DNA of 64,000 nucleotides, taken from Leucocoprinus leucothites (lineage: Eukaryota; Basidiomycota; Agaricomycetes; Agaricales; Agaricaceae). Position numbers and translations under genes: made by a program. Under the pieces are notes generated by a model. It saw only the letters and a program-made list of their open reading frames with translations. It did not search any database and had not been told where the DNA came from. The DNA lies in contig JAACJO010000005.1 of assembly GCA_013368445.1 (NCBI GenBank), forward strand, positions 1,860,001 through 1,924,000, given 5' to 3'. This document shows, one piece after another, positions 24,048 through 33,648 of the stretch (the stretch's first letter is position 1; the number at the start of each line of letters is the position of its first letter).

Positions 24048-27000
24048 ATGGCGTCCTCGCCGGTCTCCCAAGGCGGCCACCACAGGCGTAGACAGAATGC
24101 TCGCCGACAGCCTCTGGGTCGCACAAACACACTCTTTGGCGCGATCAAGAACATCGTCACCGCTCCGCTTTCCTGGTTCGCGAGCACAGATGACTTTGAG
24201 GACTCGAGGGACAGCACAGGCAAGCGCAGGCGTTTGGCTCTCGTGCCGACAGAGCCCGCGCTGGATGAGGAGGAACGCGCACCCAGGGCGAAGCGTATGA
24301 GAGTAGACAGTCCGCCCAGGGAGCTTCGCCGCGAGGGAGCCTATCTCGATCCGCCACATGCTTTGTTTGAGCAGCCCCCGTCCATCGGTCGTTCAGTTTC
24401 CACTGGCACTCAGACCACCACCACCCAGCTGCCCGCTGTAGGCATCACTGGAAACTATGTACGCTCCACTCTCTCTCCTCTCCGTAATCTGTCCATCTCC
24501 CGGACGATGTCCATTGACCCGCCTCTTCGTCCGCAGTCTCGAGATGATGGTGTTTTTCAGAGCCAGCGCCCGCTTGGCAGTAATCAGGACATGGATTCAT
24601 CGATGGAATCGATTCATCCTCTTCCCGCCTTGCCTGCGTCATCGGCTACATCGTTCCCTCGCACGTCAATCTCGATGCCCCGCGACTTGTCTGTCCCGTA
24701 TTCACGTCCGCCCTTCCGTATGCGCACATCTCTTACCCCCCAGCCTGCGCAAATCCAGAGAGAGAGGTCTGAGCCGCCCCCACTGCAGTTGTTGAAAGTC
24801 CGTCCCACGTTTGTCAAGCCCCCACCAATCGACGAAGGCGAACGCGCTGCTTCGAATGAGCCTGGTCCTACTCTTGGTTCTCTAGTTGACTCGGTTCGCA
24901 GGGTTCGCAGTTCCGTTTGAAGCTGTATCCTGTTGTTCTTATGTTTTTGTCCCTCAGACACAGTCACCTGCTCGCCAACACAGCTCTCTTTTGTTCGGAG
25001 GAAAGACCCAGGTAGAGCCCAAGTCTGGTAAGTCTATTATATCAAATTGAGCATGACTTGTACCCATATCTTAGCAGAAATGTCGCGTGCTCAGAAGGCA
25101 TTGCATGAGTTGGAGATTTACAAGACCCCGCTACTACCCACCCGGTTACGCAATGGCACTGGTCAACCGTCGATTACAGGTGTTCCTGATTTATTTAGAC
25201 CTCGCCGCAAGCTGGTGCTCATGAAAGATGAGGGTCAAGTTTCTGATCGTAAGCTTGGACGGAAGGAGACGGTTTCGCCGGATAAAAACGGCACAAAACC
25301 TTACGCAGGTGCAGGTGGAATGAAAAAAATGCTTGCTAAGCGGAAGTTGGAATTAGAGGAAGAGCAGGAGCAGGAAGGAGAAGAGGTTTCTATGAAGACA
25401 GAGAAGGCTAAAGAGAAGCAGAAGGACGAGAGCATGGATGAAGAGAAAGCCGAACCTCTGCCTTCATTGCCCAAGGAGATTCCCATTCCCCCACCCAAAG
25501 ATGATTGGTATTCTCTTGCTTCGGGTCCATCCTCAAGCTCCGGTGGATCTTCTTTACGAGTCGGTCGTGCAAAGTCGTCGAGGAACCACATATCGCGACC
25601 TACGGCACGTCCTAAAGCAAAGTTCTCTGCTGCCTTTGAGGAAGAGGGTGATGATTCGATGCTTGACGAAGATAAAGAGAGGGAAATACTTGAGGAAGCT
25701 GCAAAGAAAGCGCCTGCTTTCAACATTCCTGCTGGTTTTAGTTTTGCGAAAGACGTGAGTTGTTTTTGAAGGGTCAAAATTTTTGAGATTTACCTTTTGT
25801 TTTCAGGTGAAGCCCATTGAGCACAATACCGCAAGCGCCAAAGAACCTCCCATCAAATCACTTCCATTTTCGTTCTCTGCTCCCACAGCACCAGTAGCGC
25901 CTGTTCCGGAGAAGAAAGCTGAGGTGCAGATACCAGCTGCACCGTCTCCGTCTTCTCAGCCACCTCCAACGACAGCTCTTCCGTTCTCGTTTGGAGTGCC
26001 TCCTGCTACTGGTGCCCCCTCCCAAGAAAAGTCGCCATTGCTGTTTGGGCCACTCCCGAGCGCTGCCAGTAAACCAGCGGAGGTCGCTAGCTCCAATGGT
26101 ACTATCCCTAATTTCTTCGCCCGTTCGGAAGCTTTTAATAAGCCTATTGAGGTCAAGACTCCTCCTTTAACGTTTGGCACTCAGCCGGTGGACGCACCTA
26201 AAATCGAGGTTACCGCTTCAACTCCGGGTGCAGCACCATCATTTTCTTTTAAACCAACGGGCAACGGCACTCCCAGTACCAGCTCTGGCGCCACGAGCCT
26301 CTTTGGTTCTCCTGCGCCCAGCGCCCCAATGAAGGATGTTGCAAACCCATTCTGGGATGGTGAAAAGAAACCCGAGGAACCAAATAATGGCCAAGCACAA
26401 GCAGCCTCAGTCCCGACTTTTGGTGCTGTCGCACAACAGGAGAAACTGATGGAGGAAGCAAAGGAAGCAAAGGCTTCGGTAGCTCCTGCCCCAAGTTTAT
26501 TCGGTGATTCAAGCAAGGTGGCCACTACTCCTACTTTATTTTCGACTCCAAGTACTCAGCCAGCGGAAGCCTCTGGAACCTCTAAACTCCCTGCATTTAC
26601 TTTCGGTGCTCCCTCCGCAGGTACCTCACCTTTTGATGCCAAGCCCGCGGCTGAAAGTACTACCACGGTCGCGAAACCTGCCCCTTCAATGTTCGGTGCC
26701 CAACCTGCCAGCACTGGCTTCACACCTTCAAGTGGCAGTTCACTGTTTGGTGCTCCATCTACCACCGATACCTCTAAACCTACAACCTCGTTGTTTGGAA
26801 CCACGGCGAAACCTGTGTCTGAACCTGAGAAACCCACCAGCAGCTTTGGCATGCCTCCCTCTACGAGTGCGACAACGTTCACATTCGGTCAGCCAACGCC
26901 TGCCCTAACCGTAGAAGCGCCTAAACCAGTCACCTCCAACGGTCCGATGCTCTCAAATGGTGGCCCGCCTTCTGAAACAAAAGCCCTTAGCCCCATCCCG

Positions 27001-28086
27001 TTCGTCTTTGGTCAGCCATCGAATAAAGAAGAGGCGAAACCAGCTAGTCCATCACCGTTCAAGTTCGGAGCACCTGAGAAAGAAATCAAAGTAGAAAGTC
27101 CTACACCCTTCAATTTTGGCGCGCCCAGCACCCCCCAGGCAGCAGAAAAAACCTCTCCTTTCACTTTCGGCACACCCTCTGCGAGCCCTGTACCCCCTCC
27201 GATTTTCCCTTTTGGCGCTGGAGGAAGCACTGCGAGTGATGTTTCCAAGCCTTTGCAGATTGACCGACCAACTACTCCGCCCAAGAACGGTGAGCAAGAA
27301 TTCAGGATGGAAGAAAGTCCTACGAGAGAGGTCCAGCAAGCTAACGCCGACAACAAGCTTTCTTTCACTGGCTTCGGCTTTGGCAATCCACCAACCACTG
27401 GATCCGTCCTTTTTGGAGGACCCACTTCTGCTCCACCTGCTACGACTGCGCCTTTCCCCTTTAGTTCCAATTCCTCATCCAATCCTTTCGCTGCTCCCCC
27501 AATGAAAGAGTCCAAGTCTGAAGGACCGAAGCCGTTCAGCTTTGGCCAGCCTTCTGCGCCTGCAACCGCACCTTCGACTAGTACAGGTTTTGGCTTTGGT
27601 CAGACAACCCAGAAAGCAGAAAGTCCCCGTCCGTCCACAGCGGGCTCGTTTGGCGGATTTGGCGGCGGTCCTGGTACCCCCACTTCAACCACGTCGGCTT
27701 TCAACTTTGGGGGCCCACCTGCAAGCAACCCATTTGGTCAGCAGCAGTCCGGTGGGTCCGCACCAAGCAGCCCTTCGACTTTTCAGTCACCGTCAGGTTT
27801 CAACTTTGGCGGCCCCACTTCTGGCACGGGTTTCGGTTTTGGAAGTCAACCAGCGTCTCCTGCCACTGGCAGTACTAGCTTGCCTCAGTCAGGGACACCG
27901 TTCGGCGGAGGTAACACTGGGTTCAACTCGTCTGCTCCCAGCTCACCTTTCAGCGCTCCTACTCAAATTGCACCCTCCACCTCGGCGGGAGGGACGCTAT
28001 TTACGATTGGCGCAGCACCTCCACCTCAACAGGGTACTCAACGGCAAATCAAGAAGCTTCCGAACAGAGCTCGTGCCAAGCGGTGA
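24048..28086 (+). CDS. FG-repeat nucleoporin, Nup1/Nup153-like
   Basis: Predicted nuclear-basket FG nucleoporin that binds import receptors. Exons 24048-24914, 24958-25027, 25078-25754 and 25807-28086 give 1297 residues in one frame. The N-terminus is basic and then has an amphipathic stretch (LFGAIKNIVTAPLSWFAS) like the membrane-binding helices of Nup1/Nup60, followed by an NLS-like KRRR. Residues about 310-535 are charged. The last 760 residues are dominated by FG motifs: many FSFG/FTFG/FNFG in the first half, GFGFG and GGF-type near the end. It closes with a basic tail (QIKKLPNRARAKR), as in Nup1-type proteins that bind karyopherin. Repeats and composition support the class; the exact orthologue (Nup1, Nup2 or Nup60) is inferred. 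Confidence 0.85.
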
Positions 28087-28930
28087 TTGTCCGATTATCG
28101 AAACAGGATTTATGGGTCCCTTCCTACTTCCAATCTAAAGTCTTGCACATTCTCAATGTTCTCTCAACATCGCTTTTGATCATGCATCTGATTCCAATCT
28201 ACCATCTACGAAGGATTATCGTTTGGCTGCCCTTAACGACATGCTCCTCATTATCACCCACGATCGTATCGCTACGTACCCATATACCGGAGTTCATGGG
28301 CTCCGACGCATGCATCCTCGGGAATTTTCTGGCTTGGCTAAAGGCCGAGATATATCTGGCACCCATGTACATAGTTTCATCGCTGTTTCCTGTCCTTTTC
28401 ATTCTGTTATTTTAGGTAGGTAGATATGTAGTTGGGTTAATTTTGTGGCTTAAGGCCATTGCCCTTTTGACGTACAGACAGTGTCATCGTTTCTCTTTTT
28501 TGTTCTTTCATACCGTCTTTCCCCTACGCTTTCGCCCCACTATCATAACTTATCCGGACAATTGCACACCAAGTCGTGCCCGCCTCCCATTCGCATGTTT
28601 ACTGATTACTGTCGATCCGCTGTTGATCCGCCACGATGCTACACCACTCTCAATTCCACTTTTTGTTTTGGTTATTTGTCTATGGAAAATATGTATAGCT
28701 TCCTTGCTAATCAACTTCGCAATTCCGAACCCATCCTGACGAGACATGTTGAAGCTGGCGGTAGACATCAGATGACGCACAACCCTTGTGACTCGTTCAT
28801 GCTCAACTTGAGTACTCCCATCACCCTTAGACCAGCGCTACATAAAGTCACTCGTTTATTTACCGCCAATGTCCGACTACTTGCTTCTCAAGCTACATTA
28901 TCTACTATACTAACTGGTTCTCATCGTGCC
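28087..28930. other. Intergenic region, RtcA upstream
   Basis: No separate gene seen. From 28799 an in-frame ATG would extend the RtcA protein by 44 basic residues (see findings). Otherwise T-rich sequence. Confidence 0.5.
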
Positions 28931-30385
28931 ATGTCGGTAGAACCCTCAACCGACGAGAGCTACAGCACAGAGTTCCAAGTGATTGATGGAAGTGTATTGG
29001 AAGGTGGTGGTCAGATTCTGCGAAATGCGATTTCGCTGGCTGGGCTGTTGCGCAAGCCAATTAGGATTGAGAATATTAGAAGTGGGAGGAGTCAGCCTGG
29101 GTTAAAGAATCAACATCGGACAGGTGGGTAATATGCTTCCATGTGTATTCTCTCCTTCATTAATCCCCTTGGATATATCAGGACTGGAATTAGCGGCAGA
29201 GATATCCTCAGCGAGATTAACAGGCGCATCTAATGGCTCGACGATGATAGAATTCGAGCCTGATAGAGATAAGGGAATCGAGCTTCCTGGGCGGTGGATG
29301 GCAGATACAGTCACAGCTGGGGCTACGACTCTATTGATGCAGATCGCGTTGCCTTTGCTGCTTTTCAAGTCGTCGTCGTCGTCTGAATTTCAGCTCGAAG
29401 GTGAACCGAGTGTTTTAACGTTACGAGGAGGAACAAACGCAGGTCAAGCACCGCAAGTAGATTATACCCAACATATATTCCTCCCCTTTTTCCGGAAACA
29501 TTTCCTACCACCATCCCACTCTACCTCTAGATCAGTAGAACTGGAAACCAAGAAAAGAGGGTATTATCCGAAAGGAGGTGGCGAGATCGAGCTACGCGTG
29601 TGGCCGCTTTTACCGGGCGAAAAGCTGCGTCCTGTGAATCTGAACTTGGTAGAGAAATCGAGGGGGAGGCTGGTGAGAGTGGGTGGGATAGTGCATTATG
29701 CGGGCTTGCCGAGAGTTGTGGGGGATGGAATGCGTGATGGAGCTGTAAAGATGATTAAAGAATGTGTGGAAAAAGGAGAGTGGTGTAGTGCTGGTACAAA
29801 GGTTCGTATTCGTCCCTCAGGTGCGCCCGCTACTGGAGCGGCAGGCGAAGATCTCGGAGAGGATGTTTTAGTGGATATCACAGTGAAAAGAGAACCAAAC
29901 CACTTGACGAAAGGAGCAGGTAGTGGAATTGTAGTATGGGCAGAATTTGAGAATGGGGCAGTCAGGTTGGGTGGGAGTGCAGTTGGCAAGAAAGGAGTTG
30001 AGCCGAGCGAGGTCGGGAGGGCGGCTGTTGAAGAGTTGGGAAAAGGCGTGGAAGCGGGTGGATGTGTGGAAGAGGCGAGTGCTACCACTGCGGCTATGTT
30101 GATGTGCTGCTGACTTTTTGAATGTACTTAGTGGATGCAAGACCAGATGATTATATTCATGGCACTAGCGGAGGGGAGGAGTGAAGTGAGATGTGGTACA
30201 GACAGGCTGAGTTTACACACCAAGTAAGTGTGGCGGCTGATGGGGTTTTCTCCGGAGCGCTGACGTATATTAGGACTGCGATCTGGGTGGCGGAGCAGCT
30301 GACCGACGCCAAGTTTGAGGTCGAGAAAGAGGAGAATGGGCACTGGGTAATTCGCTGCGACGGCATAGGGTTTACGATGCTTTGA
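28931..30385 (+). CDS. RNA 3'-terminal phosphate cyclase (RtcA type)
   Basis: ATP-dependent enzyme that converts RNA 3'-phosphates to 2',3'-cyclic phosphates through an AMP intermediate. Exons 28931-29123, 29182-30074, 30132-30223 and 30274-30385 give 429 residues. Family motifs: [18 protein letters not shown] near the start, [66 protein letters not shown], and an end ICDGIGxT-like segment ([10 protein letters not shown]). The His in SLHTKTA corresponds to the adenylated His of E. coli RtcA (His309). This profile fits the true cyclase RtcA rather than Rcl1, which lacks that His. The third intron has a GC donor (next entry). The ATG at 28931 gives the normal start. Confidence 0.93.
30075..30131 (+). 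other. GC-AG intron (57 nt) in RtcA gene
   Basis: The donor reads GAAGAG|GCGAGT and the acceptor ACTTAG|TGGATG. Splicing here yields GGCVEEWMQDQM, which lines up with the family pattern GGCVDEYLQDQL, while reading on hits a stop at 30111-30113. Nearby GT sites either shift the frame or delete the conserved Glu. Confidence 0.75.
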
Positions 30386-30512
30386 GACTGGAAATAAATA
30401 ACATTGTTCAACATATAATGTAATTAAGACAAAGGCGAAAGCTGCACTCTGGAGACAGTATCTACGTATTACACAGATCGATAGCATTGGGGGGCGATAA
30501 CAAGTCCATCCG

Positions 30513-31921
30513 TCATCGATTCCAAGAGAGAAGACTCATGTCTCCAAGTCGTCTGCGAAGGGGATAGTCAGCAAGAGACTGGAAATAGAGTGATGGGATC
30601 ATCTACCTTGGCTTGATGAGATGCCGTGCTGTGCCAAGGATGGCGATGAGGATGAAGAGAGCGGAAGAGGCAACGTATGCCCAGCCGAGGAAGGGATTCT
30701 TGCCGCCTATCCATGACACAGTGGAAATGACAAATGACTTGGTACCCTTGTACGGCCGAACGGGAAAGTCTGGAATTGCGAGTGAGAAAAAGAGCACACA
30801 TACAACGTGAGAAAAGACGTACTTAGACCAATGACGATCTGGTAAGTTCCTGGCTGCATGCTGTCGTTATCATTCCTCCCATAAAGTTTAGTGAAAGATG
30901 GGAGACCGGCGGTGCGCATCCAGTTCTGAAAGTGCTCGTCCTCTTGGAGATTGGGCATGTTGGATGCATTGTAGCCACCGAGGAAACGATCATGCCAGTT
31001 GGGAGGGGGCATGATGTCGTCGTAGCTCTTGTAGCCGCCAGATAGAATAGGATCTGCGACATATTTCTTCCTCTCCCCACTCCAAGCAATGCCCTTGTCG
31101 GAAAAGGGGAATGGCTGTGGCTCGGACGAGGTGTTTGAGTTTTGCAGCATGGGGGTGTAAAAGGTATCTATTTGGAGAAATAAGCAGGCAGTGCACCGGA
31201 GGACAAGGTGGAAACGGACCATTGAATATAGAGTTGGCAATCAATCCGCAGGGATAGATGGAAATGTTGCCGAAAGGACCACCAGCGCCGAGTGGGTCGC
31301 AATCGCTGTTATTGAGACTGCTGGGACTGACATAGCTGCCTTTGAGCTGATCAGAGTTCTGACTCTTGACATAACGACGGTGGTTCTGGTAGAAATTAGT
31401 GAGGCCGTAGTAGAAAAAGACGGGGGCGTCGAGGGCGATGGGAAGATTGAACTCGACGATACACTGGCGTTGGTTTGAAGGATCAGAGAGCCCAGTGCTG
31501 GCAATGTAAGCGTAGCGTGGTGGAGGTGGGACGATTTTGTCTGCGCCTGCTTTGAGTCGGTAGGTGTACTTGTCGGAAGGGATGGGGGTCCAGTTGAGGG
31601 AGTCGTTGGAGGTGGAGGGTGTGATAGTCTCGCAATCTGTGTAGTCAAAGGACATTTCTGAGACTTGAGAAGAGCCCCAGATGAGGAGACCACCAATGGG
31701 AGCAAAGATAAAGGCAATGATGAAGAGAGTGGGCAGGACGGTCTTTGGAGTGAGGATGGGTTGCCAGGCCTTGAGCCGTTGCTGCTTGAACGCCGTGTCT
31801 ACAAAAATGAGCAGAGCACAAGGAGTAGTGACTAGAACTCACTGGCTGGTCTGCGCCATGCACCCTTTTCCTTGGACTTGTCCGAGTCTCCGTCGTTCTT
31901 TTTGCGGTTCAGGAGTCCCAT
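30513..31921 (-). CDS. CDC50: CDC50/LEM3 family flippase subunit
   Basis: Non-catalytic subunit that escorts P4-ATPase lipid flippases out of the ER and is needed for their activity. Exon 1 (MGLLNRKKNDGDSDKSKEK) is cytosolic. The first membrane segment is in exon 2 (PTLFIIAFIFAPIGGLLIWG), followed by the lumenal domain with VFFYYGLTNFYQNHRRYVKS, CDPLGAGGPFGNISIYPCGL, IAWSGERKKY and NLQEDEHFQNWMRTAGLPSF. The second membrane segment (GWAYVASSALFILIAILG) follows. The final 40-nt exon (30513-30552), reached through an intron at 30553-30606, encodes RLGDMSLLSWNR, the conserved family tail; without splicing the protein would stop early at 30603. Confidence 0.93.
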
Positions 31922-31971
31922 CGTGGCCAGAAGAGAGAGGTGTTTGCTTACATAAGTCATCGCCTCCTCTC
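31922..31971. promoter_or_regulatory. 50-bp bidirectional promoter CDC50 / MCMBP
   Basis: Only 50 bp separate the two start codons. Either transcription starts overlap, or at least one gene is transcribed from within the other's 5' coding region. No TATA box was seen. Confidence 0.6.
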
Positions 31972-33633
31972 ATGTCCTCTGACACTCGCACCCTCGATAT
32001 CTGCAACCCTCCAGAATCCTTTCCAGAAAATGCCCAAGTTTCATTTCGCGCCATGGTCCAGGACACTTCGTTTCCTCCCCAGTTTTATGCTACAGATGAT
32101 GGTCTGAAAGAGTGCACTGTCCTCTGGGCTGTATCTGTCCCAGGCGAATCTCCTTGGTGCACCCCATCACCTTTGACTGGCTATAAGTCTTTGCGCCCTT
32201 ACAAGTTTCCTATCCCTGGCGCGCCGCATCTCGGTGTTCAGATCAAAGTATGTGAGCGTTCTACGGCTTAGGGTGACGATTGACCCTGTGATAGATCTAT
32301 GACTCCCAGCTGGCCGAAGGGCTTCAGGCGTCAGATCTCTGTACTTTTGTTGGGACGCTAACAAAAGAACCGTAAGGCTACCCAGATCTTGGCTATTCTA
32401 TTTTGATTCCCATACGATAACAGGCTACATCGTGCGTGGCTCGACCATGATGAAGAACTAGAAGAAGACCAAGTCCCTACTCTTCACGTCCAATCCACTC
32501 GTCCAACTCCCTCCACCATCATTCTTCGCACTTTTCCTGCATCCCTCGCTCCCGACGTTCGTACCGTGCGTAACCAACTTGTCGATTGGATTGCGGAGGA
32601 AGCTCTCGGCGGGGATAAAGACGCTGCAGAATGGGTCTTGCTCTCCGCCATCGCTAGAACGTAAAATCCATACCCATACAAAATAATAACACGCTCTGAT
32701 TAAGTTTACAGCCAATCAAGGACACCACCTATCTTACCTCCTTCCCTCACCCTCTCTTCCTTCCCCTCTCCACCACCACCCTCCTCATCTAGCACACCCA
32801 CCTTACACCACATCCTCGCACTCACCCTTCCCCTCTTTACAACTCTCCCTCTAACTCTCGATACACTCAACACCACCTCCTTTTTTCCACAAGACAAAAC
32901 CGGAAACTCTGATCTCCACAGCGGATGGCTTCAAGTTCCTAAAGGCATGGTGTATCTACTCACAGAGATGGGGATAACAGAGGGTCAAGTTTTGCCTGCG
33001 GGTGTAAACAATCTTCGTGTTGTGCAGGGTGTGATGAATGATCAGACGTTGGCTTATGAGTTCCCGTTTAGTCGGTTCTCGTTCCCGACTGATATTAGTT
33101 TTGTGGTTCTGACGGAGGGAAAGAAGAGTGCTTTCTTCCAGGTGAGTGCGAGTTACTTGAGATTTATTGGTGGTGCTGACTAGTTCAGACGACTGTGAAT
33201 GTCCCGTTGAAGATAGCCAATGGGGGGAACTACGACTTGTATAAGCCCCTTGATCAGGTCAAACTACCCAGCGAGGAAACTTTAAGCCAGTGGAGAAGTC
33301 TTGTTGGTGGAAGCAAAGTCGGTCAGGTCACGATCGATGATGAAACCGCCAAGGTATGTCCATCCCACCCGACTGCGCTATATATTGCCATTGAACACCT
33401 GCAGTATATCCAAGACGATTTTGTCACAGAGCGCAAAGCTACAACCACTACTTCAGATGATCTCATTAATCGCATGATGACTGCCAAGTTGGTTAAGCTC
33501 TCAGAATGTTGACCGGTAGATAACTGACATCCTTCATAGGCTCTTGGCCTTGTCTTATCATGAAAAAATCGTCACAAAGGACATTTGGGAAGAAACAAAA
33601 GCTTTGGAGGCAAGGAGAAAAGCCAGGCTCTAA
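31972..33633 (+). CDS. Mini-chromosome maintenance complex-binding protein (MCMBP)
   Basis: Predicted MCM2-7 binding chaperone that stabilises or unloads the replicative helicase and supports cohesion. Motifs: FRAMVQDTSFPPQFYA near residue 30, AEWVLLSAIART at the end of the middle region, then a Ser/Pro-rich stretch (about 32740-32810), GWLQVPKGMVYLLTEMGITE, the LAYEFPFSRFSFPTDISFVV segment, and YDLYKPLDQVKLPSEETL. The C-terminus encodes SYHEKIVTKDIWEETKALEA. At least seven exons of normal intron size. It stops 15 bp before the stop of the convergent PGM gene. About 480 residues, a little shorter than animal MCMBP. Confidence 0.87.
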
Positions 33634-33648
33634 CGATTCTACTACACA

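Noticed and set aside
27012..27515. 167-codon minus-strand frame opposite the FG nucleoporin
   Set aside because: Mirror of low-complexity FG-repeat sequence. The plus strand has consistent exons and FG motifs, so this is a shadow frame.
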